A stretch of DNA of 30,466 nucleotides, from contig NZ_DBMV01000027.1 in assembly GCF_002298975.1 (NCBI RefSeq), positions 1-30,466 of the forward strand, written 5' to 3'. Positions 9,058 through 17,206 of this stretch are shown one piece after another. How positions within the stretch are numbered: position 1 is the first letter of the stretch; every line of letters begins with the position of its first letter. The DNA comes from Ralstonia sp. UBA689 (GTDB taxonomy: Bacteria; Pseudomonadota; Gammaproteobacteria; Burkholderiales; Burkholderiaceae). The translations under genes were made by a program, and so were the position numbers. Under the pieces are notes generated by a model, which was given only the letters and a program-made list of their open reading frames with translations, had not been told where the DNA came from and searched no databases.

Positions 9058-10110
9058 ATGGATAGCAGAAACGACCGCCAAAAATTCTTTTACCTTCTGC
9101 TGTTCGCCGTCACGATTGGACTCTGCTGGATTCTTTCGCCGTTCTCCGGGGCGGTATTCTGGGGCGCCATCCTGGCGATTCTGTTCCAGCCCGTGCAGCG
9201 CTGGCTGGCCGCCCGTTTCGGCAACCGGCGCAATCTCGCTGCACTCGTAACGCTGAGCCTGATCATCCTGATCGTGATTCTGCCGCTCGTGTTCGTCGTG
9301 GCGACCCTCGTGCAGGAAATCGCGATCGTCTATCAGGAGATCCAGAGTGCGCAACCGAATTACTCTCGGTATCTCCAGCAGGCCATCCATATGCTGCCGA
9401 CGTCGATCCAGCATCTGCTCGCGAAGTCCGGTCTGGCCGACATTGCCGGGATTCAGAAGAAGCTGACCGACGGCGCCGCGCAGATCAGCCAGTTCGTCGC
9501 CGCCAAGGCGTTCAGCATCGGCCAGAACACCTTCCAGTTCGTCATCGGCTTTGGCGTGATGCTGTACATGGTGTTTTTCCTGCTGCGCGACGGCGGCGAG
9601 ATTGGCAGCCGCGTGCGCCGCGCGCTGCCGCTGGACGAGGAGCACAAGCATCTGTTGCTAACGAAGTTCACGACCGTGGTGCGCGCGACCGTGAAAGGCA
9701 ACATCGCAGTCGCGGTGGTGCAGGGCGCGCTGGGCGGGTTGATCTTCTGGTTTGTCGGAATCGACGGCGTTGTGCTGTGGGCGGCGCTGATGGCGTTCCT
9801 GTCGTTGCTGCCCGCGATCGGCGCGAGCCTCGTGTGGGTGCCGGTCGCGCTCTATTTCCTGGCGGTGGGCGAAATCTGGAAATGCGTGATCCTCGTCGCG
9901 TTCTGCGGCGGCGTGATCGGGCTGGTCGATAACCTGCTGCGCCCGCTTCTCGTCGGCAAGGACACCAAGATGCCCGATTGGGTCGTGCTGGTCTCGACGC
10001 TCGGCGGGATGGAGCTGTTTGGTATCACAGGCTTCGTGATCGGGCCGCTCGTCGCCGCGCTGTTCATGGCGAGCTGGGACATCTTCGCGCGCGCTGGGCA
10101 GGAGGAATGA
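9058..10110 (+). CDS. AI-2E/PerM-family permease
   Basis: This polytopic inner-membrane protein of 350 residues is of the AI-2E transporter (PerM/TqsA) family. Hydrophobic segments occur near the N-terminus (two), around residues 60-80, at about 155-175, and as a cluster in the C-terminal half. The C-terminal half contains the family-typical segments GALGGLIFWFVGIDGVVLWA, LLPAIGASLVWVPVALYF and IGPLVAALF. Members export small molecules or act as cation/proton antiporters, and the substrate here cannot be deduced. ATG at 9058 is chosen because the homologous region starts there; an in-frame reading extends upstream to 9016, and no strong ribosome site is visible. It is an orphan gene between IS debris and decayed genes. 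Confidence 0.9.
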   Translation: MDSRNDRQKFFYLLLFAVTIGLCWILSPFSGAVFWGAILAILFQPVQRWLAARFGNRRNLAALVTLSLIILIVILPLVFVVATLVQEIAIVYQEIQSAQPNYSRYLQQAIHMLPTSIQHLLAKSGLADIAGIQKKLTDGAAQISQFVAAKAFSIGQNTFQFVIGFGVMLYMVFFLLRDGGEIGSRVRRALPLDEEHKHLLLTKFTTVVRATVKGNIAVAVVQGALGGLIFWFVGIDGVVLWAALMAFLSLLPAIGASLVWVPVALYFLAVGEIWKCVILVAFCGGVIGLVDNLLRPLLVGKDTKMPDWVVLVSTLGGMELFGITGFVIGPLVAALFMASWDIFARAGQEE

Positions 10111-10383
10111 CGTGAGCCGCGTCAGTGTGCGTGGTTTGCGGCTCGTGGGGCACCGCTCGCAATTGACTTCGACTCGGTTGGGAACTGCCAGCTTGACGAT
10201 ATCGGCCTCATTGGAGCAGAAACCGGACGGCGCCCCGACTTGATCGAATTTTTTGGCGGACTCGAGGACGAATGTTTTTCGTATCGCGCACGGTATCGCC
10301 CGTGCAACGGTGCTGACGTGCTGTTCATCAGGTTCCTGGAACAAGCGCAGCCGGCCAGCATGATACCGGACCACGAGCGCTAA
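10111..10383 (+). pseudogene. Startless open frame, probable gene remnant
   Basis: In the same frame as the permease and directly after its stop runs an open frame of about 90 codons ending at TAA 10381-10383. From about 10160 it reads like a real acidic protein (IDFDSVGNCQLDDIGLIGAE, then DLIEFFGGLEDECFSYRARY). There is no ATG, GTG or TTG at a plausible place, so it is probably the 3' part of a lost gene. The family was not recognised. The short inverted repeat GAGCCGC/GCGGCTC at 10114-10144 could be the permease terminator stem, but no T-run follows it. Confidence 0.35.
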
Positions 10384-10464
10384 CGATTGGAGGGCCTATG
10401 GGTCCGTCCTAAGGGGCGATTGGAAGCCTTTAACGATACGCCACGGTCTACTAAAGGTGAGTAA

Positions 10465-10656
10465 ACGCCGCCCACGCTTCGCAGACTGGTTCGCGCTTTT
10501 GACGTACACCTCAGTCTCAAGTTTGAGAGTACGGTGGACGGTGCGGTCGAGGTGGTGCGCTTCGTAGAGACAGACCTGGACGTACCCTCCCGTGAAGTGG
10601 AACTGCGCGTGCATGGCGTGTATTCAATCTTGCCTCCCAGCTTCGGGCAGCCGTAG
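10465..10656 (+). pseudogene. 3' remnant of an XRE-type (HTH) regulator
   Basis: After an in-frame TAA at 10462 the frame reads PTLRRLVRAFDVHLSLKFES and continues through VVRFVETDLDVPSREVELRV to a TAG at 10654-10656. The pattern TLRRLVRAFDV is the end of the helix-turn-helix domain in many phage-type or antitoxin-like XRE proteins, followed by their usual short C-terminal tail. The 5' two-thirds, including the recognition helix, are missing and no start codon is available. It therefore looks like a deletion remnant of a mobile or toxin-antitoxin regulator. Confidence 0.5.
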
Positions 10657-10743
10657 TGACGCGGCCGGGTCCCCTCAAGTCAGGCGAATCGCTGTGCGCG
10701 GGATAGCGCCATGCAGCTCGCTGGGAACGGCCACCTCATGCAA

Positions 10744-12063
10744 CTACCAGGTGTAAGGGAAACGTAGCGTAAAAACGTAGTTGGGTGCATCTGGCGTCAG
10801 GCCCATCGCCAACGTGGCGCTGATCGACAGGTTCTTGGTCAGCACATGGCTGATGCCGAATGTCATGGTGCCGACGTTTGTCTTGCTGCCCACTACTGAT
10901 TGCTCGGTCCCGCCATCTGGCGTGATGTGCGTATTCCCAGAGAAAGCGGTGCTGTACGCCATCGTGAGGGCTGTGCGGTCGTTCAGTGCGAGCGCGAGCC
11001 CCCCGCCCAGCGTAATTGTGTCGCCGAGCTTGACCTTGCCCGGCTGCACCACGCCCTCTGTCGAGGAAATGTCAGCAAATGAGCGCGGCACGTAGTACGT
11101 GTAGCTGGCATTGGCAAACAGCACCACCGGGTCGTACGTTTTCAGGAACGACATGCCAAAGGTGCCACTCCACACACCGTTACCGGTCGGCAGTTGCTGG
11201 TCAATGATCAGGTTGTTGTTATTGCTGTCGGCCTGAATCAGTTTGATGCCGAACGGTGAGCGCCCGGTCGGTGCACGCACGCGGAAGCTACCGACAATGT
11301 CTGGCCAATCGGCAGACTCCTTGACGAGCTGATAGTAGATGCCCGCGCTCACATCGCCCAGGCCGGCGGAGGATTTGTTGGCCTCGCTCACGGTACTGGA
11401 TGCGCCTCCTGCTCCACCACTGAAGAACGTGCTGGAACGGTACACCGCCGGCACCGTGAAATCCGCACTCAGCCGATCGCTGAAGCCATAGCGGCCGGTG
11501 ATGTCGAAGGTGGTGACATTGGCTTTAGTCTGGACCAGGTTAATCTGCCCGAGGAAGATCGCATCCAACGCTAGGAAACCCGAAAGCGCGAGATTACGAC
11601 GGTCGTAGTAGCTGTAGCTGATGCCGGTATCGAGCGTGAAACGTCGCTCAAACAGCGGTGCATGTTCGGATTGGAAGACAAGGTCCTTGCTCTGGATACG
11701 AGGCTTGTCGTTGGGGTCTGGGCGAACGGCGCTTGTGCTTTCCGACGCGGGCGCCGTGTTGCCGGACTGCGCGACCAATGCGGCTGAAGGCGGTTGTGCT
11801 GACGCGGCTGCCGGTGCCGTCGTTGGCGCCTGCGTGCGGCCGCTGCCGACTCCTCGCCCGCGTACACGCACAAGCTCCAGATCGCCGACACGCTCTTCCA
11901 GCGCATTGATGATCTTCTGCTGCCGTTCGATGATGCGCTGCAGGCGCGCCAGCCGCGCATCAAAGGAACCCTCGTCTGACTGCGACGATTGCGCCCAGGC
12001 CGCTGCAGGCAGCAACGACCAACATGCCACTGCCCACGCCACCGCTGTGCGTCGGTGTCCCAT
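10744..12063 (-). CDS. fapF: FapF-like outer-membrane amyloid secretion pore
   Basis: This 439-residue exported protein has a signal peptide (1-24, cleavage after PAAAWA), a heptad-rich coiled coil at about 34-65 (ARLARLQRIIERQQKIINAL), and an Ala/Pro/Ser linker to about 120. A C-terminal beta-barrel with alternating hydrophobic strands ends in FPYTW, the aromatic-terminated closing strand of outer-membrane proteins. This coiled-coil plug plus barrel layout is that of FapF, the trimeric channel that exports Fap amyloid subunits. It is the last gene of a cluster in fapABCDEF order. The ATG at 12063 follows GGGGGGGGGG and AAAC, so its ribosome site is a ten-G homopolymer. An in-frame extension to 12138 is rejected because it precedes the signal peptide. 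A generic transporter of the Phenol_MetA_deg group is the alternative label. Confidence 0.75.
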   Translation of the reverse strand: MGHRRTAVAWAVACWSLLPAAAWAQSSQSDEGSFDARLARLQRIIERQQKIINALEERVGDLELVRVRGRGVGSGRTQAPTTAPAAASAQPPSAALVAQSGNTAPASESTSAVRPDPNDKPRIQSKDLVFQSEHAPLFERRFTLDTGISYSYYDRRNLALSGFLALDAIFLGQINLVQTKANVTTFDITGRYGFSDRLSADFTVPAVYRSSTFFSGGAGGASSTVSEANKSSAGLGDVSAGIYYQLVKESADWPDIVGSFRVRAPTGRSPFGIKLIQADSNNNNLIIDQQLPTGNGVWSGTFGMSFLKTYDPVVLFANASYTYYVPRSFADISSTEGVVQPGKVKLGDTITLGGGLALALNDRTALTMAYSTAFSGNTHITPDGGTEQSVVGSKTNVGTMTFGISHVLTKNLSISATLAMGLTPDAPNYVFTLRFPYTW

Positions 12064-12067
12064 GTTT

Positions 12068-12077
12068 CCCCCCCCCC
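12068..12077 (-). promoter_or_regulatory. G10 homopolymer forming the fapF ribosome binding site
   Basis: Ten consecutive C residues on the plus strand read as G10 on the coding strand, ending four bases before the ATG of fapF. No other purine-rich ribosome site is close enough. Slipped-strand changes in the tract would alter Shine-Dalgarno pairing and its spacing to the start codon, a known mode of phase variation. The tract is seen; the phase variation is inferred. Confidence 0.6.
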
Positions 12078-12204
12078 GGAAAGCAAGGTGGAGACTGAAG
12101 AGCCTCCATTTCGGCGCACCGGCCCAATTGCCAGGCACCGACTCTCACTGCCTGCCTGTACGTTCTTCTACTGCGTCGTTATAGTGAATCCTGCATCACC
12201 AAAT

Positions 12205-13011
12205 CTAGCGGCGTAAACCCGCCATCGCCTGCAATGCCTGCGCGACGCCGATCTGAGCCAGCTGTTGACGCGACATCGTCTGGATCTGCAGCTGGATCGC
12301 CAACTGATTGGCAATCAACTGGGCATTGCCCGCCATTTGCGCCACCTGCATCACGCTCCCCGCCGCGCCGGCCAGATTGGGTGTCACCGACTGGGAGGCG
12401 ACGCCCATCGGGCTGGTGATGGCCACCTGCACACCGCCCGCGCCCGCCTGGGCCTGAGCGGTGAATCCATTCTGAGCCGCCGTCGCTGACGAACCGCCCG
12501 AAGGTAGTGTAGGCAATGGAGCGGCCTGCATCGAGATTGATGTGGTGTTGCTTGCCAGATTGTTGTTACCGGCCACCTGTGTCACCTGGCCGACACCGTT
12601 GACCAGTACACCCGCCCCACCCGAGGCGGTCGCCCCGGAAGAAGTGCCGGCAAGCGCTTGGGCGCCCATTTGCACGGTTGCCTGCGTGCTCACCGCAACA
12701 TTGGCGGCATTGCCGCGCAAGTTGGTTGCCAGCATTCGGGCTTGGGCCGCCGCCTGCCCGGCCTCGTTGCGCCATTGCGAGGCCATTTCAATCATGAAAC
12801 CGCTGACGATGCTCGCGCCCAAGTATTTGCCGCGCTGCTGAGCTAGTTCGCCATCGTCGGCCAACTCAGCAACGGTACCGGAACGAAACAACACAGCACT
12901 ATCGTGCGCGTCGGACGCCTCGGAAAGGTTGGGGAGCGTACCGGCGCAGGCTCCAGCACACCAGCCGGCGTACGCCAGCGACAGCATCCATGCGAGTGTC
13001 TTGGCTTTCAT
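12205..13011 (-). CDS. FapE-like exported minor component of the amyloid system
   Basis: This 268-residue protein has a signal peptide (about 1-23, ending AGACA). The early mature region carries DDGELAQQRGKY (52-63) and SGFMIEMASQW (70-80), which I recall as resembling the conserved N-terminal block of FapE proteins. The remainder is low-complexity and rich in Ala, Gly, Gln and Asn, with alternating hydrophobic stretches such as VGQVTQVAGNNNLASNT, as expected for a fibre-associated component. The start ATG (13011-13009) shares its A with the TGA of the preceding fapD gene (TGATG), so translation is coupled. An in-frame GTG at 13026 is less likely. The FapE name rests mainly on gene order and this motif. 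Confidence 0.55.
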   Translation of the reverse strand: MKAKTLAWMLSLAYAGWCAGACAGTLPNLSEASDAHDSAVLFRSGTVAELADDGELAQQRGKYLGASIVSGFMIEMASQWRNEAGQAAAQARMLATNLRGNAANVAVSTQATVQMGAQALAGTSSGATASGGAGVLVNGVGQVTQVAGNNNLASNTTSISMQAAPLPTLPSGGSSATAAQNGFTAQAQAGAGGVQVAITSPMGVASQSVTPNLAGAAGSVMQVAQMAGNAQLIANQLAIQLQIQTMSRQQLAQIGVAQALQAMAGLRR

Positions 13012-13715
13012 CAGAACAGATCCCACCGAGCGGGCCCGAATTCCAACTGGATCGGCAGCGCCCCACCGGAAAACGCGGCGTTTTCACGCGCGCGCAATGC
13101 GGGGGCGTTGGTCTGCAGCAATCCGGAATCGGCCTGCACGGATACGTCGCCGACGATTGCGAATACGAGGCCGTTCCACGCAGGCGCGAACTCCCATTCC
13201 TGCATGATGCGGTTGCCCAGCGCGGGGTCGGCGATGAACACCCGCCCCTGGGCCACGCGCTTCACGACCACGAAGTGTTGGTACCCGTTCAAAGTCAACA
13301 AGACGATCACCGGGATCGCCAGACCGCGCATCGCCGTCATGTCAACGCGATAACCGCGTCCGCGAAAGCCGAGCGTCTGCACGTAGTTACGCATGTCGAG
13401 CATCGAGAATCCCTGCTCGGCCACCTGCCGGGGATCGGACGCCTTCATCATCTCGGTGATAATGCGACGCTCGTCGATGTCCATGCCGTAGGCATAACGC
13501 AGCAACGTACCGACGGCCGCCGCGCCGCAACTGAAATCCTGCTGCTGGCGCATCACGCTGCGGTAGCGTAGCTCCAGCATGCTCTTGACCGGCTTGTTCA
13601 AGGGCATCTCGTTGTCTGCGCGTAGCGCAATTGCACCTTCTTGCGCGAGTGCGGGTGCAGCCATGCTCCAGCACGCCAGGCTCAAGCCGATCGCGACCAC
13701 CCATGCATTTCGCAT
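13011..13715 (-). CDS. fapD: Secreted C39-family cysteine peptidase, FapD-like
   Basis: The product is a 234-residue periplasmic protein with a signal peptide (1-24, ending PALAQ). It contains a single C39 peptidase-type domain: the nucleophile Cys63 in QQDFSCGAAAVGTLL, His147 in GYQHFVVVKRV and Asp163 in FIADPALGN. In Fap systems FapD is a stand-alone C39-like protease required for subunit processing or export; it is not fused to an ABC transporter, and neither is this one. The ATG at 13715 has GGGAG five bases upstream, while the frame extends to 13754 without a signal peptide. It lies 60 bases downstream of fapC and is translationally coupled to the FapE-like gene. Confidence 0.8.
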   Translation of the reverse strand: MRNAWVVAIGLSLACWSMAAPALAQEGAIALRADNEMPLNKPVKSMLELRYRSVMRQQQDFSCGAAAVGTLLRYAYGMDIDERRIITEMMKASDPRQVAEQGFSMLDMRNYVQTLGFRGRGYRVDMTAMRGLAIPVIVLLTLNGYQHFVVVKRVAQGRVFIADPALGNRIMQEWEFAPAWNGLVFAIVGDVSVQADSGLLQTNAPALRARENAAFSGGALPIQLEFGPARWDLF

Positions 13716-13775
13716 GATTGCTCCCTCGGTTGCGCACCCAGCCGCGCGATGCATGCGGCCGGGTGCCTAGTCGGC

Positions 13776-14573
13776 TTAGCGCCGTACTCCCGTGGCAGTG
13801 GCGATGGCCAGCCCGTTGTGTTGCAAGTTGCTCGCGCCCGCGGCGATGTTCACGCCGATGTTGCCCGAAGCGCCTTGCAGCGCATTGCCGCTCAACGATG
13901 CCGCGTTGGTCGGATCCAAGTTGCAGAAGAGCGGGTTGTTCAGGGCCAGCGAATCACCCGTCACAGTCTGCTCGTTGTCGATGGTGGCCTTGGCGATCGT
14001 GCCGGAGCTGTTGGTGGAGGCAGCCAGCCCGTTTTCCTGCAGGTTGCCCGCGCCCGCGGCGATGTTCACACCGATGTTGCCCCTCGCACCCTGCAACGCA
14101 TTGCCACTCAAGGCGGCCTTGTTCAGGGAGAACGGATCGAGAAAGACTGAATTACCCGAGGCGTTCTGCTTGTTGAACACCATGGCCGATGCGAACACGT
14201 GCTCGGCATCCACCGCCGCCAGAGCCGCGTCGTTGGACTGCACGTTGCCGGCACCCGCAGACACGTTCGCACCGATATTGCCGGTTGCATCCTTGAGCGC
14301 GTTGCCGTTCATCGTGGCCGAGTTTGTGCTGTACGGACCGACGTGCACCGATTCGCTGGCCGCGCGCTGTCCGGAATCCACAACCGCCGACGATTCCGAG
14401 TTGATCGGGATATAGCCTCCCGCCCACGCCCAGCCCTGAACGTGAATGTCATTGCTGATTACGGTTTCGTTGACGATGTTGGCCAGCGAGGCGCCGTTCT
14501 CCACATCGCCTGCGTAAGCAGCCCCTGCCGAGAGCGCAGCCAGCGCCGCAACAGCCATCAGTTTCGCTTTCAT
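13776..14573 (-). CDS. fapC: FapC-like major amyloid subunit with three imperfect repeats
   Basis: This 265-residue secreted protein has a signal peptide (about 1-21). Three 35-residue repeats lie at 84-118, 151-185 and 223-257, separated by linkers of 32 and 37 residues. The core of each is GNALxxAxGNIGxNxxAGAG followed by NxQxN. Repeats two and three are nearly identical, and the first is more diverged. Repeats rich in Gly, Asn and Gln joined by variable linkers are the hallmark of FapC, the main fibre protein of Fap amyloid. The C-terminal CxxC of Pseudomonas FapC is not present; one Cys (217) lies in the last linker. GGGAG six bases upstream supports the ATG. FapB and FapC roles could be swapped. 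Confidence 0.7.
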   Translation of the reverse strand: MKAKLMAVAALAALSAGAAYAGDVENGASLANIVNETVISNDIHVQGWAWAGGYIPINSESSAVVDSGQRAASESVHVGPYSTNSATMNGNALKDATGNIGANVSAGAGNVQSNDAALAAVDAEHVFASAMVFNKQNASGNSVFLDPFSLNKAALSGNALQGARGNIGVNIAAGAGNLQENGLAASTNSSGTIAKATIDNEQTVTGDSLALNNPLFCNLDPTNAASLSGNALQGASGNIGVNIAAGASNLQHNGLAIATATGVRR

Positions 14574-14588
14574 GTTGATCTCCCTACT

Positions 14589-15206
14589 TCATCGCTGTTG
14601 AAAAAGAGTGCCCGCCGGGGGACGGAGCACAAAAACGTTGGACGTGACATTCCCCGTTCCAGCCGTCTGGTTCACCTGCACAACGCCGGAGGTATTGCGC
14701 AACGCGGTCGATGCAATCGACGCATCTTGCCTGCCCTCCGACGCCGGCGCGGTATCCTGACGACGACCTTGTACCGCCACGCCAGACAGGGCACTGTCGG
14801 CGAGCGGCTCAATGTGGCGAAGTTGCTGTTGCCCGATGGAGGCGTTGGGAGCGATCACTGCAACGTTCACTTGAGCGTTTCCGCTGCCGCTGGCTTGGTT
14901 GATCGAAACCAAACCTGTCGCCCCGTTGAAAGAAGCCCCTGCCATGCGGCTTGACGTCGACAAACCGGCGGGCGCCCGCCCGACGAGTTGTACCGACACG
15001 ACTCCGGCCTCGCCGGTCGACAAGGCCGCCAGATTTGCCTGAATGTTGCCCTGCCCAGATACCTGGTTGACGGCAACACGGCCCGCAGCACCTGAGGCCG
15101 TTTCGCCGTCGATGACAGCTGAAAGCGGCACGCTCTGGGCCAAAGTCGGACCTGACGCGGCAACGCCCAGAATCATCAGGGCGCAACGCAACCCCCGAGG
15201 CTTCAC
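14589..15206 (-). CDS. fapB: FapB-like minor amyloid subunit / nucleator candidate
   Basis: This 205-residue exported protein has a signal peptide to about residue 23. Three short repeats occur at about 37-62, 92-118 and 169-194, each with a VNQxxGxGNxxxN-type core (VAVNQVSGQGNIQANL, VSINQASGSGNAQVNV, VQVNQTAGTGNVTSNV). That core matches the VNxxAGxGNxQxN of the neighbouring FapC-like repeats, which indicates common ancestry and co-assembly. In known systems FapB is a minor subunit thought to nucleate fibres. The start is GTG and overlaps the upstream stop as GTGA, with GGAGGG six bases before it. Cysteine is absent from the mature region. Confidence 0.6.
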   Translation of the reverse strand: MKPRGLRCALMILGVAASGPTLAQSVPLSAVIDGETASGAAGRVAVNQVSGQGNIQANLAALSTGEAGVVSVQLVGRAPAGLSTSSRMAGASFNGATGLVSINQASGSGNAQVNVAVIAPNASIGQQQLRHIEPLADSALSGVAVQGRRQDTAPASEGRQDASIASTALRNTSGVVQVNQTAGTGNVTSNVFVLRPPAGTLFQQR

Positions 15207-15709
15207 GGCTGCCCTCCGCGAGAAAGGGGGGCCAGTGCTCCGCTGATCTGCGAGGCAATGCCCGCAGTGGCTTGCACCACTTGTCCACCGACCCCGCCAA
15301 CTGCCGCCCTGCCCGATGCCGGCCCAGTGCCAAGCGCGCCGGTTATCGGTTGCAAGCCACCTATTTGTGGGATCGCGACACGCTGCAATCCCAGAGTTGG
15401 ATTGCTCGCCGACGCATGTGAGGTGCTCAGTTCGCTGTCCGAGAGAAAAGACATGACCGAACCGACAGATTGATTGAACGCCTGGGTGGGAAACGGGCTG
15501 ATTGCGGTTCGAATCGGTAAGGACTCGGTGGGAACGCCCCGGTATGCTACGCGCGGCGTCACATCACGCTGCACGATGATGTCGCCGTCATCCGCGAACG
15601 CCGGCACTACGACGATCATGGCCGCAAGACTTGTGACCACTGCGGTCAGAGCCATCGCCCACGTCGTTGGCAAGCGCCAATCATGGCGCCACAAGATGAT
15701 TGTTGGCAT
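15203..15709 (-). CDS. FapA-like exported protein, first gene of the amyloid operon
   Basis: This is a 168-residue protein with a long N-terminal signal region (to about 39, VVVPAFADDGDIIVQRDV). The mature part begins with a short charged segment and ends in a Gly/Ala-rich region (GGVGGQVVQATAGIASQISG) followed by ALAPL. It has no catalytic motif. Position as first gene of a fapABCDEF-ordered operon and its size suggest FapA, which influences subunit levels and fibre composition. The sequence alone would not prove it. The ATG at 15709 has GGAGGG seven bases upstream and is preferred to an in-frame start at 15751. Confidence 0.5.
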   Translation of the reverse strand: MPTIILWRHDWRLPTTWAMALTAVVTSLAAMIVVVPAFADDGDIIVQRDVTPRVAYRGVPTESLPIRTAISPFPTQAFNQSVGSVMSFLSDSELSTSHASASNPTLGLQRVAIPQIGGLQPITGALGTGPASGRAAVGGVGGQVVQATAGIASQISGALAPLSRGGQP

Positions 15710-16356
15710 GGCTCGCCCTCCCCGCAGGGCATAGAGCGACATCCGTGCCATGACGACTAAACACTTGTTCTTACGGGTGACTCAGCCGGCCAACGACACA
15801 ATGAGCGATCAGAACGCGACTACTTTGTGTCAAAGCTGAAACAGGCACGTCATCGAAAAGTGCTCCGGACAGGAACTAGCCGTTCAACAAGGAAGAACAC
15901 GTTTTCGTCGGCCAGAGCTTCTGGCGCAGCTAGGCTGAGCCCCTTCTGTTGACGTCGCATCACGATGCAGTAGCGCTCACTGAGCTTCACCGAGTCTCAC
16001 GCGATCTGTTCATGGCGGTTGCGGAACTTGAACAACACTCTCGCGAGCGTGGCGACCACTGGCAGTGGAGTTCCGGCCCTCGGGTATTTCTTCCAACCGA
16101 AGGGGCGATCATGCTTTCGGCGAATTGATTCCGCGGCTCATCGTGGAAAGAGCTGAGACCTCGACGACAGGCCAGTACGCTGTTCGGCGGAGAGGTCCGA
16201 AGCAGATAACATTTTCACCCCATTTCGGGATCAGAAAATATCGCGAACCCTAGCAGCGAGGATGTGTTTCGCGATGGCAACGACTCGGCCGGTCGACGAC
16301 ACGCTGATAGATCGGAACTCTGCCCTCATGGGCAGCCGAAGAGCAAATGAATCGGA

Positions 16357-16466
16357 TGAATCGCCCCGGAATTCGAGGAGGCTCAACCTCTTGAGAGAAT
16401 GGAACTGTGAACAAGACGAACAAGTTCTCACCCGAGGTGCGCGAGCGCGCCGTGCGCCTGGTGTAG
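16357..16466 (+). pseudogene. IS3-family left end and orfA fragment
   Basis: A possible IS left end (TGAATCGCCCCGGAATTCGA) starts at 16357. At 16407 a GTG-initiated frame reads VNKTNKFSPEVRERAVRLV, the characteristic N-terminus of IS3-family OrfA, then hits TAG at 16464, where intact copies typically have a CAG codon. Similarity continues for a few codons (RGEY) and is then lost. This is a dead transposase fragment. Confidence 0.6.
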
Positions 16467-16495
16467 GAGCCCCGAGGCGAGTACCTGCTTACCGT

Positions 16496-16540
16496 GCGAC
16501 GCAGGCTGGCATCAAGACGCGCTTCATCACGGCCGCTGGC
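16496..16540 (+). pseudogene. IS21-family istB (helper ATPase) fragment
   Basis: The frame starting at 16496 reads ATQAGIKTRFITAAG, which matches the segment of IstB proteins just after the Walker A helix. Homology is lost on both sides. It abuts the dead IS3 fragment and lies within 700 bp of the IS21-like end, suggesting nested insertions and deletions. Confidence 0.45.
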
Positions 16541-17206
16541 CCCGCTTCCTTGGCCGTAAATCCCTTGGCTACAGCTTCAGGCGGCTGCTAGGGAAAGACG
16601 TCAAGCGCGGCATGGCGGCTGAACCGGGGGTGGCGCTCGCGCGGCCCATCCGGGAACCGTCGCGCCGCAGTGTTGGGCGGCAGCTTGCCGCAGGCGATAC
16701 AGCGGCTGCGGCTCTACCGCTTGAGGTGAAAGGGGCAACTTCCTGTTCGCACAAACACGAGCGCGTGGCCCAGACCGGATGAATGGCGTCGTCGGCTGCG
16801 GGCGCTCCAACTCAAGCACTCGGTGGCAAGACCACGTACCGGGAGTTGTGCACTTGGCGAGAGCGAAGATGCGGCGTGCCAAGTGGCAGCCAATAGCTGC
16901 GGTTATGGCACAACAGCGACAAACTGCTCAACTGGGTGCGCTTGCTCGCTTGGTTCGATCCCCTCGGTCTGTCTCGACTCTCCCCGACCTGAACCTGTCG
17001 AACCGCAGGGGCGGACCCCGCTTGTCGGGTGGCGCGTAAGGGCCCCGATCTACTAGCATCGCCTCCCATCCCGGTTTTGGCAGCCTTGGGGCCAGTGCCT
17101 AGGGAGCGTCTTGATGGCATGTCGAGTACCCTGCAATTTCATATGTGACTGAAATTTAATGGTTTTTCGTCGTTGATGTGTATGCGCAGCCCCCAAGAGT
17201 TCCAAA

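Noticed and set aside
9658..10374. A 238-codon minus-strand open frame over the permease end
   Set aside because: The composition is that of an antisense shadow; the permease on the other strand is clear, and the 10160-10383 part reads better on the plus strand.
16960..17040. Possible group II intron tail near the SNRRGGPRLSGG reading
   Set aside because: The resemblance is short and I could not identify domain V or a reverse transcriptase frame.
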